Below the pieces are notes generated by a model. The model saw only the letters and a program-made list of their open reading frames with translations, was not told the origin of the DNA and did no database searches. The position numbers and the translations under genes were made by a program. Positions 27,512 to 35,855 of a stretch of 64,000 bases of DNA are shown here, one piece after another (positions within the stretch are counted from its first letter, which is position 1; the number at the start of each line of letters is the position of its first letter). This DNA is from Pseudarthrobacter chlorophenolicus (lineage in GTDB: Bacteria > Actinomycetota > Actinomycetes > Actinomycetales > Micrococcaceae): the NCBI RefSeq assembly GCF_000962805.1, contig NZ_JZTW01000011.1, positions 1 through 64,000 on the forward strand, written 5' to 3'.

Positions 27512-28729
27512 ATGACCACTCCCGCACACCCAACCGCAACCCCGTCTCCCCCGTCCCTGGGGGTGGCCGCCATCGGTTACGCCTTCATGGGGAAGGCCCA
27601 CTCGAATGCGTGGCGGAACGTGGCCAGTTTCTTCGACGTCCCGGCCTTCGAGCAGAAAGTGCTCGTGGGCCGGGACGCAACCGCCGTGGCCGAGGCCGCC
27701 ACCAAGTACGGCTGGGCCGAGTTCGCCACTGACTGGCGTGAAGTCATCAACCGGGACGACATCCACATCATCGACATCTGCGCCCCCGGCTGGATGCACG
27801 CCGAGATCGCCGTCGCAGCGCTCGAAGCGGGCAAGCACGTACTGGTCGAAAAGCCCCTCGCCAACACCCTCGCGGAAGCCGAACTCATGACCGCCGCCGC
27901 CGCCAAGGCACGTGCCAGGGGTGTGCAGTCCATGATCGGCTTCAACTACCGCCGCGTCCCGGCCCTGGCACTGGCCAAAGAACTCATCGCCGAAGGCCGG
28001 CTCGGCACCGTCCGGCACGTCCGCGCCGCCTACCTCCAGGACTGGCTCGCCGACAGCCAGTCCCCCATGACCTGGCGGCTCCGGAAGGAAACCGCCGGGT
28101 CCGGCGCCCTGGGCGACATCGCCTCCCACGCCATCGATCAGGTCCTCTACCTCCTGGGCGACCAGGTCACCGAGGTCACCGGCAGGCTCCACACGTTCGT
28201 TCCGCAGCGCCCCGGCAGCAAGTCCGGCGGAGTCGGGCTGGAAGACGTCACGGTCGACGACGCCGCCTGGGCCACGCTGTCCCTCGCCTCCGGGGCCATC
28301 GCCTCGGTGGAGGTCTCCAGGGTGGCGACGGGCCAGAAAAACAGCCTCAAGCTCGAGATCTACGGCGACCGGGGCACCATCCTGTTCGACCTCGAAAACC
28401 TCAACGAGCTCGGCTTCCTTGACGCCACCGCCCCGGTCCGGGAGCAGGGATTCCGCCGGATCCTCGTCAACGAACCGGACCACCCCTACCTGGAAGCGTG
28501 GTGGCCCCAAGGCCACATCATCGGCTGGGAACATACCTTCACCCACCAGGTGCGGGACTTCCTGCTTGCCGTCCGGGACCAAACCCCGCCCTCGCCGTCG
28601 TTCGAGGAAGGCCTGAACGTGCAGTACATCCTCAATGCCGTGGAGGAATCCGCCGCCGCGAAGAGCGCCCTGATCCAACTGTCGGGCGCCGCCCCGGCAA
28701 CCAGCCCCGCCGCCACCGAAGGAGCCTGA
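27512..28729 (+). CDS. Gfo/Idh/MocA oxidoreductase, levoglucosan-dehydrogenase-like
   Basis: A 405-aa protein. The nucleotide turn is unusual (GVAAIGYAFMGKAHSNAW, residues 17-34), EKP is at 113-115, and later blocks read MIGFNYRRVPALALAKELI, AYLQDWLADSQSPMTWRL and GSGALGDIASHAID. These blocks resemble my recollection of the levoglucosan dehydrogenase of Pseudarthrobacter, which oxidises C3 of an anhydro-glucose with NAD. It is the best candidate for the first, C3-oxidising step. Only 2 bp separate it from the next TIM-barrel gene. Confidence 0.88.
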   Translation: MTTPAHPTATPSPPSLGVAAIGYAFMGKAHSNAWRNVASFFDVPAFEQKVLVGRDATAVAEAATKYGWAEFATDWREVINRDDIHIIDICAPGWMHAEIAVAALEAGKHVLVEKPLANTLAEAELMTAAAAKARARGVQSMIGFNYRRVPALALAKELIAEGRLGTVRHVRAAYLQDWLADSQSPMTWRLRKETAGSGALGDIASHAIDQVLYLLGDQVTEVTGRLHTFVPQRPGSKSGGVGLEDVTVDDAAWATLSLASGAIASVEVSRVATGQKNSLKLEIYGDRGTILFDLENLNELGFLDATAPVREQGFRRILVNEPDHPYLEAWWPQGHIIGWEHTFTHQVRDFLLAVRDQTPPSPSFEEGLNVQYILNAVEESAAAKSALIQLSGAAPATSPAATEGA

Positions 28730-28731
28730 CC

Positions 28732-29733
28732 ATGCCCCGCCCGTTTACCCTGTTCACCGGCCAATGGGCCGACCTTCCCCTCGAGGAAGTCGCCAAGCTT
28801 GCCTCCGGCTGGGGCTACGACGGCCTGGAAATCGCCGTCTCCGGAGACCACCTGGACGCCTGGCGCGTGGACGAACCGGGCTACGTCGAATCCAAGCTCG
28901 AACTCCTGGACAAGTACAACCTCAAGGTCTGGGCCATTTCCAACCACCTCAAGGGCCAGGCCGTGTGCGATGACCCCATCGACTTCCGCCACGAAGCGAT
29001 CGTCGGCTCCAGAGTCTGGGGCGACGGGGAGCCCGAAGGCGTCCGCCAACGTGCCGCCGAGGAACTCAAGCACACCGCCCGGCTCGCCCGCGCACTGGGC
29101 GTGGACACCGTCGTCGGGTTCACCGGCTCCTCCATCTGGCAGTACGTCGCCATGTTCCCGCCCGTCCCCGAAAAGGTCATCGACGCCGGCTACCAGGACT
29201 TCGCCGACCGCTGGAACCCCATCCTGGACGTCTTCGACGAGAACGGCGTCCGCTTCGCCCACGAAGTCCACCCCAGTGAGATCGCCTACGACTACTGGAC
29301 CACCCAGCGCACCCTCGAAGCGATCGGACACCGCGAAGCGTTCGGCCTGAACTGGGACCCCTCGCACATGATGTGGCAGGGCATGGATCCGGTCTCCTTC
29401 ATCTGGGACTTCAAGGACCGCATCTACCACGTGGACTGCAAAGACACCAAGGTCCGCCAGACCGGCCGGAACACCGTCCTGGGCTCCCACCTGGCCTGGG
29501 GCGACCCGCGCCGTGGCTGGGACTTCGTCTCCGCCGGCCGCGGCGACGTGCCCTGGGAAGCGTCCTTCCGGGCGCTGGCAGCCATCGGCTACAACGGACC
29601 CATCAGCGTCGAATGGGAAGACGCCGGCATGGACCGCCTCCACGGCGCCCCCGAAGCCCTCGCAGCCCTCAAAAAGTTCGACTTCCCCGCCTCCCAAACC
29701 AGCTTCGACGCCGCCTTCAGCAGCAAGGACTGA
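28732..29733 (+). CDS. Sugar phosphate isomerase/epimerase family TIM-barrel protein (2)
   Basis: A 333-aa TIM barrel, longer than the first one in this operon. Candidate metal ligands: Glu in FAHEVHPSE, Asp in LNWDPSHMM, His in IYHVDCKD and Glu in SVEWEDAG. The ATG at 28732 follows GGAG and comes 2 bp after the previous stop. Size and motifs recall the catalytic subunits of C-glycoside deglycosidases and LgdB-type lyases. A lyase or hydratase acting on a 3-keto-glycoside is the favoured role; simple isomerase activity cannot be excluded. Confidence 0.87.
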   Translation: MPRPFTLFTGQWADLPLEEVAKLASGWGYDGLEIAVSGDHLDAWRVDEPGYVESKLELLDKYNLKVWAISNHLKGQAVCDDPIDFRHEAIVGSRVWGDGEPEGVRQRAAEELKHTARLARALGVDTVVGFTGSSIWQYVAMFPPVPEKVIDAGYQDFADRWNPILDVFDENGVRFAHEVHPSEIAYDYWTTQRTLEAIGHREAFGLNWDPSHMMWQGMDPVSFIWDFKDRIYHVDCKDTKVRQTGRNTVLGSHLAWGDPRRGWDFVSAGRGDVPWEASFRALAAIGYNGPISVEWEDAGMDRLHGAPEALAALKKFDFPASQTSFDAAFSSKD

Positions 29734-29736
29734 CGC

Positions 29737-30609
29737 GTGGCAGAGTCAGAACCGAAGCACGACGGTTTCGTCCCGCTGTTCGACGGGTCGACCCTGGCCG
29801 GTTGGTACTCAGTCCCGCGCGTGTACGGCACTGAGTATCCGGGCGGCCCGCCGCTCCTGGAACGTTTCGAAGCCCTGGGCCTGACCCCGCCGGTCGATCC
29901 AGAAAAGCACCCTGCCCGCTGGTTCGCCGAGGACGGTGTCCTGGTCGGTGAGCAAGATACGCCCGGCAGTGGCTACGGCGGCTACCTGGTGACCGAGCAG
30001 GCGTACGGGGATTTTGAGCTGGTGCTGGAGATGCGCCCGGACTGGCCGGCCGACACGGGAGTGATGCTTCGCCGGCGTCCGGACAGCTGGGAGGGCTTCC
30101 AGGTGCTGGTAGACCACCGGCCGTCCGGCGGGATCGGCGGTTTCTTCGGCAACGGGCTGGCGAGTTTCTCGGCCGTTCCGTTCGCCGTGGACGTTGCCGT
30201 TGACGCCGATGGCCGCCCGGCCGGGCTGGTTGCCGATGACCCCGCCACCTCGGTGGAACCCGTCACAGAGGAGAAGCGTGCCCGCCTCACTCACGCCGCC
30301 GACGTCGGGGATTTCCTCAAGGCGTGGCACTGGGACGGCTGGAACGAACTGCGCGTCCGCTGTTTGGGCGCGCTGCCGGTGATCACCACGTGGATCAACG
30401 GCGTCAAGATCGCCGAGCTGGACACCGCCACCCTCGACTCACCCAACTACAACCCTTCGGATGTGCTGGAGGTCCTTGGCCCCCGCGGCCACATCGCCCT
30501 TGAAGTGCACGACAACGACTCCATGTTCGGCGAAGCGCGCTGGGGCAAGGGCGCGCAGTGCCGCTGGCGGAACATCCGCATCAAAGAACTCGACCGGGGG
30601 CAGTTGTGA
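29737..30609 (+). CDS. DUF1080 (3-keto-disaccharide hydrolase family) protein
   Basis: A 290-aa concanavalin-like beta-sandwich protein. It opens with the family signature DGFVPLFDGSTLAGWYSV. Later blocks are YGDFELVLEMRPDWPADTGVMLR and a closing GHIALEVHDNDSMFG. Characterised DUF1080 members hydrolyse 3-keto-glycosidic bonds. No signal peptide is present, so it works in the cytoplasm here. The GTG at 29737 is 3 bp after the previous stop; its own stop overlaps the next GTG. It is the strongest clue that the operon handles 3-keto-glycosides. Confidence 0.85.
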   Translation: MAESEPKHDGFVPLFDGSTLAGWYSVPRVYGTEYPGGPPLLERFEALGLTPPVDPEKHPARWFAEDGVLVGEQDTPGSGYGGYLVTEQAYGDFELVLEMRPDWPADTGVMLRRRPDSWEGFQVLVDHRPSGGIGGFFGNGLASFSAVPFAVDVAVDADGRPAGLVADDPATSVEPVTEEKRARLTHAADVGDFLKAWHWDGWNELRVRCLGALPVITTWINGVKIAELDTATLDSPNYNPSDVLEVLGPRGHIALEVHDNDSMFGEARWGKGAQCRWRNIRIKELDRGQL

Positions 30610-31490
30610 ACAGAACCCTGCAACCCGGCCAGCGCAGCGAAGTATGGATCGCGTCCGTGACCGGGGAAGCCGAGCTGCTCTACAGCAGTGACGACGTCTT
30701 GTTTGAGGCTCCGAACTGGACCCTGGACGGTGCAGCGCTTGTCCTCAACGGCGACGGAAAGCTGTGGACGCTGAACGTGGCCGGCGGCCATCCCGTGGAA
30801 GTTCCGCTCACCGGGGTCCCGGACCTGAACAACGACCATGTGCTGGCTCCCGACGGCACCGGCATCTTCCTCTCGGCCAATGACGGCCACATCTACCGGG
30901 CATCCCTGGCCGGCGGAGCAGCCACGCGCATCACCGGGGAGGATGGCGCTTTCCACTTCCTCCACGGCGTCAGCCCGGACGGCCGGGAACTGGCCTATGT
31001 CAGCATCGAGGCTGGGGACTTTACCCGGCCCGGCCGCCTGATGACCATAGCGTCCGACGGCGGTGCTGCCGCCAGCGTTGACGTCGGTCCCGGGCACTGC
31101 GACGGCCCGGAATATTCACCCGACGGGAAGTGGCTGTACCTGAACACGGAATCGTTCAGCACAGCGCCCGGGCATGCCCAACTGGCGCGGATCCGGAGCG
31201 ATGGGACCGGTTTCGAGCAGCTTCTGGCCTCCGATTCGGTCGACTGGTTCCCCCATCTCTCCCCCGACGGCCGCCTGGCGTCGTACATCCGTTTCCCCCG
31301 CGGAACCCAGGGCCATCCCGCTGACTTGCCGGTCGCCGTCGTCCTCGTTTCGACCGCGGACTGGACCACTCCGCTGCAAACGTGGCCGCTGTTCGGCGGC
31401 CAAGGTACCCTCAACGTCAACAGCTGGTCCCCGGACTCTGGGCATATCGCGTTCGTGGCCTACCCGCTTCCTGACTCAACAAAGGACTAA
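30606..31490 (+). CDS. TolB-like beta-propeller (PD40) protein
   Basis: A 294-aa protein built from about six beta-propeller blades with PD40-type turns (APDGTGIFLS, SPDGRELAYV, SPDGKWLYL, SPDGRLASY, SPDSGHIAF). It has no signal peptide, unlike periplasmic TolB. The GTG at 30606 overlaps the previous stop by 4 bp. Cytoplasmic propellers in sugar operons can be lactonases, lyases or scaffolds; I cannot choose among these. Being inside the operon, it probably serves the same substrate. Confidence 0.8.
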   Translation: MNRTLQPGQRSEVWIASVTGEAELLYSSDDVLFEAPNWTLDGAALVLNGDGKLWTLNVAGGHPVEVPLTGVPDLNNDHVLAPDGTGIFLSANDGHIYRASLAGGAATRITGEDGAFHFLHGVSPDGRELAYVSIEAGDFTRPGRLMTIASDGGAAASVDVGPGHCDGPEYSPDGKWLYLNTESFSTAPGHAQLARIRSDGTGFEQLLASDSVDWFPHLSPDGRLASYIRFPRGTQGHPADLPVAVVLVSTADWTTPLQTWPLFGGQGTLNVNSWSPDSGHIAFVAYPLPDSTKD

Positions 31491-31494
31491 CTAC

Positions 31495-32511
31495 GTGACC
31501 CTCAGCAATGGCACCTCGGACGGAACAATCCGTTGGGGAATCCTTGGCACCGGCTTTATCGCCGGGCTGCAGACGCAGGACCTGAACGACAACGGCTTTA
31601 CCGTGCAGGCCGTCGGCTCACGCTCCGTGGACTCGAGCAAGGCCTTCGCCGAACAGCACGGCATAGCTACTGCCCACAGCAGCTACGAGGATCTGGTGGC
31701 AGACCCGCTGGTGGACGTGGTCTACATTGCTACGCCGCACCCCATGCACCACGCCAACGCCCTGCTGGCCTTGAATGCCGGCAAGCACGTGCTGGTTGAG
31801 AAGTCGTTCACCATGAACGCCCGGGAAGCGCAGGACATTGTGGACCTGGCCGAATCCAAGGGGCTGGTGGCCCTGGAGGCCATGTGGACCAGGTTCCTGC
31901 CGCACATGATCCGGATCCGGGAGCTCATCGCCGACGGGGCCATCGGAGAGGTCCGCAAGGTGGTGGCCAGCCACAACCAGAGCCTGCCGCAGGACCCTGC
32001 GCACCGTCTGAACGACCCCGCCCTGGGCGGCGGCGCCCTCCTGGACCTGGGGATCTACCCGGTCTCCTTCGCGTTCGACATCCTGGGCACCCCGGCCCGC
32101 ATCACGGCCAGCGCCTCAATGACGGCCACGGGCGTGGACCGCCAGACCGCGGCGATCTTCGAATACGACGGCGGTGCGCAGGCTTTGGTGGACTGCGAAC
32201 TCGACGCGGCCAGCGCCAACCGGGCCATGGTGCTCGGCACCAAGGGCTGGATCGACATCGAGCACACCTGGTACAACCCTGTGCCGTTCACGGTCCACGC
32301 CGTCGATGGCAGTGTTGTTGAGCGGTACGAGCAGTCCGTAACCAGCCGCGGAATGCAGTACCAGGCAGCCGAACTCGAACGCCTGGTCCGCGAGGGCGCC
32401 ACCGCAGGGACCGTCCTCCCGCCCGGCGAGACCGTGGCCGTCATGGCCGCGATGGACCAGATTCGGAAGCACATCGGCCTGAGCTACGAGGCCGACAGGG
32501 AAAGCGCATGA
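31495..32511 (+). CDS. Gfo/Idh/MocA family oxidoreductase (4), dihydrodiol-dehydrogenase-like
   Basis: A 338-aa dehydrogenase. RWGILGTGFIAG near residue 13 binds the nucleotide. The EKP triad reads EKS (LVEKSFTMNAREA), keeping the lysine. EAMWTRFLP and GGGALLDLGIYPVSFA are typical of the dihydrodiol dehydrogenase and 1,5-anhydrofructose reductase subgroup. The GTG at 31495 lies 4 bp after the previous stop. It may reduce a keto-sugar at the end of the pathway. It overlaps the next gene by 4 bp. Confidence 0.88.
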   Translation: MTLSNGTSDGTIRWGILGTGFIAGLQTQDLNDNGFTVQAVGSRSVDSSKAFAEQHGIATAHSSYEDLVADPLVDVVYIATPHPMHHANALLALNAGKHVLVEKSFTMNAREAQDIVDLAESKGLVALEAMWTRFLPHMIRIRELIADGAIGEVRKVVASHNQSLPQDPAHRLNDPALGGGALLDLGIYPVSFAFDILGTPARITASASMTATGVDRQTAAIFEYDGGAQALVDCELDAASANRAMVLGTKGWIDIEHTWYNPVPFTVHAVDGSVVERYEQSVTSRGMQYQAAELERLVREGATAGTVLPPGETVAVMAAMDQIRKHIGLSYEADRESA

Positions 32512-32975
32512 GCGAATCAGCCCGCCTGCTCGAACTGCGCCGGCAAGAGGAAGAACTGGTCTTCCCCAGCTTCAGCCAGCACGACGCCTGGCGCCTGGGC
32601 TCCCTCATCGCCAACCACGCCATCGCCGAAAACCACGGCGTGGCCATCGATATCCGCCGGCACAACATCGTGCTGTTCCGCTGCGTCCTCCCGGGCGTCA
32701 CGTCCGACCAGCAGGAATGGATCCGGCGGAAATCCAACTCAGTGCTGCGCTTCGAACACAGCACCGCCTACCTCACCGAACAATTCAGCGATTACGACCC
32801 CACCCAGGGCGGCTGGCTCGCTCCCGAGGACTACACGCTGGCCGGCGGCTCCTTCCCCATCCGCGTCCAGGGCGCCGGAGTCATCGGCGCCATCACCGCC
32901 TCCGGCCTCACTTCCGACGAAGACCACCAACTGGTAGCAGACGGGATCAGGAACTACCTTCAAACGTTGGCGTAG
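32508..32975 (+). CDS. UPF0303 / HbpS-GlcG-like small protein
   Basis: A 155-aa protein of the HbpS/GlcG fold (heme-degrading-domain family, UPF0303 group): AWRLGSLIANHAIAENHGVAIDI at the start, WIRRKSNSVLRFEHSTAY in the middle, GGSFPIRVQGAGVIGAITASGL near the end. The biochemical role of this family in sugar operons is unknown. It is the last gene of the operon, coupled by ATGA, and is followed by a strong terminator. Confidence 0.8.
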   Translation: MSESARLLELRRQEEELVFPSFSQHDAWRLGSLIANHAIAENHGVAIDIRRHNIVLFRCVLPGVTSDQQEWIRRKSNSVLRFEHSTAYLTEQFSDYDPTQGGWLAPEDYTLAGGSFPIRVQGAGVIGAITASGLTSDEDHQLVADGIRNYLQTLA

Positions 32976-33015
32976 AACGGCGATTGCTGAACGGCGCCAA
33001 CAAGCCGGGCAGGTA

Positions 33016-33060
33016 AAGGGCCCCGCGGCTGCACCGGGACGGTGCGGCCGCGGGGCCCTT
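33016..33060. terminator. Strong bidirectional stem-loop terminator
   Basis: A 20-bp stem (33016-33035 and 33041-33060) with a 5-nt loop and one G-T type mismatch. It begins AAGGGCCCC and ends GGGGCCCTT. It separates the end of the sugar operon from the convergent acidic-protein gene and can serve both strands. Confidence 0.85.
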
Positions 33061-33077
33061 GTACTGAAGCGGTGCTG

Positions 33078-33434
33078 TTAGCCGGCGTTGAACTCTTCGC
33101 CGCCGTCATCCTTCGGCGACTTTTCCTGCGGAAGGTCGTTGCCGCTGCCGTCCGGGACGCCCGCGGCTTCCTGGCCCGGCTCAGAGGAGGTGGGTGCGGA
33201 CCCCTTGGAGTCGTCGTTGTTCTCGTCGATTTCGGCGGCGCTGGAGGGGAGGTCGACGTCGCGCGCCACCTGCTCCCCGCCGTCGGACTGCGGTTCGTTG
33301 GTGTCAGCGCCCTGGCCGCCCTGCGAACCCTGGGTGGCCTGCTGGTCCTGCCCGCCCATTTCCTGCTCAGCGGTTGGAGTGCCGTAGCCGCCCGGGTCGG
33401 TCTCGGGTGCAGCGTGCTGGTTGTCCTGCGTCAT
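33078..33434 (-). CDS. Small acidic disordered protein
   Basis: A 118-aa protein made almost wholly of Gly, Gln, Asp, Glu, Ser, Pro and Asn, with no hydrophobic core and no recognised domain. Composition is hydrophilin-like. It is just downstream of an SDR gene on the same strand, 43 bp away, so the two are probably co-transcribed. A desiccation or osmotic stress role is a guess from composition. Confidence 0.65.
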   Translation of the reverse strand: MTQDNQHAAPETDPGGYGTPTAEQEMGGQDQQATQGSQGGQGADTNEPQSDGGEQVARDVDLPSSAAEIDENNDDSKGSAPTSSEPGQEAAGVPDGSGNDLPQEKSPKDDGGEEFNAG

Positions 33435-33477
33435 GGTTCCTCCTGATTGCGTTGCGGTTGATTCGGTATGAAGCGGG

Positions 33478-34392
33478 CTAGAGGCCCTTGCCCCCGGTCA
33501 CCGGAAGCACAGCCCCGGAAATGTAGGAGCCGTCTTCGGAAGCGAGCAGCACGTAGGCCGCTGCCAGTTCGGCCGGTTGCCCGGCGCGCTCCAGGGGCGT
33601 GTCCTGCCCGAAGGAAGGAAGCTTGTCCGGCCATTCGGTGGCCGGGATCAGCGGCGTCCAGATGGGGCCGGGCGCAACGGCGTTGACCCGGATTCCCTTG
33701 GGCCCCAGCTCCTGCGCCAGCGCCTTGGTGAAGGCCACCTGGGCGGCCTTGGTCATGGCGTAGTCGATCAGGCCCGGCGACGGGTTGAACGCCTGGATCG
33801 AGGCCGTGGTGATGATGGAGGCGCCCGCCTTCAGGTGTGGAACGGCCGCCCGCGCCGTCCAGAGCAGTGAGTACAGGTTGGTCTTGAAAACCCTGTCGAA
33901 CTCTTCGGTGGGCAGGGACTCAAGGCTGTCCCGGTTCTTTTGGTAGGCCGCGTTCAGCACCACCACGTCCAGGCGGCCAAATTCGCTGGCGGCCTCGTCC
34001 GCGATCCGCGTGCTGAACTCCTCCTCCCGTCCGTCGCCGGGGAACAGCAGGGCGCGGCGCCCCGCCTTGCGGATCCATTCCGCGGTGTCCTGGGCGTCGT
34101 CTTCCTCTTCCGGAAGGTAGGAGATGGCGACGTCGGCCCCCTCGCGGGCGAAGGCGATGGCCGCGGCTTTGCCGATTCCGGAGTCGCCGCCGGTGATCAG
34201 GGCTGCCTTGCCTTCAAGCTTTCCGTTGCCCTCATAGGACGCTTCGCCATGGTCCGGTTTCGGATCCATGGGCGCGGTCAGGCCGGGCTGCTTCTGTTCC
34301 TGTTCAGGGAACGGCCCCGAATGGTAGCCGCCCCGCGGATCCTTGGGCTGGTCTGTCTGCTTGCCTGTTTCCTGCTTGTCAGTGCCGCTCAT
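33478..34392 (-). CDS. SDR oxidoreductase, general-stress (YhdF/GSP39-like) group
   Basis: A 304-aa short-chain dehydrogenase with a ~55-residue hydrophilic extension (Gln/Pro-rich, then PKPDHGEASYEG). The cofactor loop is ALITGGDSGIGKAAA, the active site YAMTKAA, and VLNAAYQKN replaces the usual NNAG. The extension plus core is characteristic of B. subtilis general stress protein 39 relatives. The substrate is unknown. It is divergent from the DUF6328-like gene, with a palindrome between them. Confidence 0.88.
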   Translation of the reverse strand: MSGTDKQETGKQTDQPKDPRGGYHSGPFPEQEQKQPGLTAPMDPKPDHGEASYEGNGKLEGKAALITGGDSGIGKAAAIAFAREGADVAISYLPEEEDDAQDTAEWIRKAGRRALLFPGDGREEEFSTRIADEAASEFGRLDVVVLNAAYQKNRDSLESLPTEEFDRVFKTNLYSLLWTARAAVPHLKAGASIITTASIQAFNPSPGLIDYAMTKAAQVAFTKALAQELGPKGIRVNAVAPGPIWTPLIPATEWPDKLPSFGQDTPLERAGQPAELAAAYVLLASEDGSYISGAVLPVTGGKGL

Positions 34393-34418
34393 AGTCCGCC
34401 TACTCAGTTGTCGGTTTC

Positions 34419-34449
34419 CGAAGAGCTTTGCCGGTATACCGGCTCTTCG
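34419..34449. promoter_or_regulatory. Palindromic site between divergent SDR and DUF6328-like genes
   Basis: CGAAGAGC (34419-34426) and GCTCTTCG (34442-34449) form perfect 8-bp arms. Nested inside is the 14-bp palindrome GCCGGTATACCGGC (34430-34443). It lies 27 bp upstream of the SDR start. It could be an operator or a hairpin in the SDR leader; no regulator gene adjoins it. Confidence 0.5.
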
Positions 34450-34603
34450 AAGCTATCCCCCACGAAGGAACCAAGTCCACCGCTCAGAACCAATAATCAG
34501 TAAACTTATCAAATACTGGGGTTGGCGCAACGTTGCCTTGTTTCTGGGTAGGTAAAGAGTAGGAAGGGAACAAGGGGGCTGGCCGGGATTGGAGGACGCA
34601 GCA

Positions 34604-35116
34604 ATGTCAGGGGTGGAGGATTACACCGGCAGGACCGGGCGGAACGAAACCCGTGAGGAACAGATGGACCGCAACTGGGCCGAGCTGCTGCAGGAGCTGC
34701 GGGTACTGCAGACCGGGGTGCAGATCCTTGCCGGCTTCCTGCTGACGCTCCCCTTCCAGTCGCGGTTCGAGGATCTGGACAGGTTCCAGGTGACGCTCTA
34801 CCTGGCCAACGTTGTTGTCGCTGCCCTGACCACCGCCTTCATCCTCCTCCCCGTCAGCGTCCACCGCCGGCTGTTCCGCAAACGGCTGAAGGAAACGCTC
34901 GTCGCCAGCGCGGACTCCATTACTAAGATCGCGCTGGGCGGGATCGCCCTCCTCAGCGCCGGGACCGCCGCGCTGGTCTTCGACGTCACCGCGGGGCGGC
35001 AGGCCGGCCTGACGGCAGGAGGAGCCCTGATGGCGGTGATGGTGGTTCTGCTCGTCTTTGTCCCCATCCACCTCAACCGGAAGGCCGACGCGGGCAAACT
35101 CGACCGAAAGCTGTAA
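34604..35116 (+). CDS. DUF6328-like membrane protein
   Basis: A 170-aa protein. A charged N-terminus (about 35 residues, TGRNETREEQMDRNWAELLQ) precedes four hydrophobic segments; a basic HRRLFRKRLKET loop sits after the second. It matches what I know of DUF6328 proteins of actinobacteria (function unknown). The ATG at 34604 is fixed by GGAGG at 34591-34595. Confidence 0.72.
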   Translation: MSGVEDYTGRTGRNETREEQMDRNWAELLQELRVLQTGVQILAGFLLTLPFQSRFEDLDRFQVTLYLANVVVAALTTAFILLPVSVHRRLFRKRLKETLVASADSITKIALGGIALLSAGTAALVFDVTAGRQAGLTAGGALMAVMVVLLVFVPIHLNRKADAGKLDRKL

Positions 35117-35149
35117 GCAGCCGAATGGTTTTAGGGAACGGAGTAGGAA

Positions 35150-35812
35150 ATGCGCAGATGGGCTAAGGAGCACGGGCTGCTCCTCGCAAATTTGGCCCTC
35201 TTCCTGGCGTTCTTCGGAGGCATGATCCTTTCGGGGGCTGCCTCCTACAGCGAAGACCAGCAGGCCCATGGGGAACCGGCCGTCACCGTGCTCCAGTTCC
35301 TGGGCAGCGGGGAATTCGTGGAAGCCACCTTCGAAAACTGGGAGTCAGAGTTCCTGCAGATGGCCATGTACGTGGTCCTGACCATTTTCCTTTTCCAGAA
35401 GGGTTCCTCAGAGTCGAAACCCCTGGACAAGAAGGCGCCGCAGGACGAGGACCCACGCTACGCCGCCATCAGGAAGGCAACGCCCTGGCCGGTGAAACGC
35501 GGCGGGATAGCACTCGGGTTCTATAAGCATTCGCTGTCCATCCTGCTGTTCGTGCTGTTCCTGGCGTCGTTCACCATGCACGGCGTGGGCGGCGCGGAAG
35601 CGTACAGCGAGGATCAGCAAAGCCATGGCCAGCCTGCAGTAACCTTCCTGCAGTACCTGGGCACCAGCCGCTTCTGGTTCGAGTCATTCCAGAACTGGCA
35701 AAGCGAGTTCCTGGCCGTCGCCGTCCTGGTGGGCGCCTCCGTCTACCTGCGGGAGAAGGGCTCCCCGGAGTCCAAGCCCGTCGCCGAACCGCACTACGAA
35801 ACCGGCGCCTGA
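35150..35812 (+). CDS. DUF6766-like membrane protein with internal duplication
   Basis: A 220-aa membrane protein in two similar halves. ASYSEDQQAHGEPAVTVLQF (half 1) matches EAYSEDQQSHGQPAVTFLQY (half 2), and ENWESEFLQMA matches QNWQSEFLAVA. Each half closes with KGSSESKP or KGSPESKP. Four hydrophobic segments result, two per half. No catalytic motif is seen. It lies 33 bp after the DUF6328-like gene and is probably in its operon. Confidence 0.78.
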   Translation: MRRWAKEHGLLLANLALFLAFFGGMILSGAASYSEDQQAHGEPAVTVLQFLGSGEFVEATFENWESEFLQMAMYVVLTIFLFQKGSSESKPLDKKAPQDEDPRYAAIRKATPWPVKRGGIALGFYKHSLSILLFVLFLASFTMHGVGGAEAYSEDQQSHGQPAVTFLQYLGTSRFWFESFQNWQSEFLAVAVLVGASVYLREKGSPESKPVAEPHYETGA

Positions 35813-35855
35813 ATCTCCCGCCGCGTCCTGAGCTTGTCCACTACGAGAGGAACAT

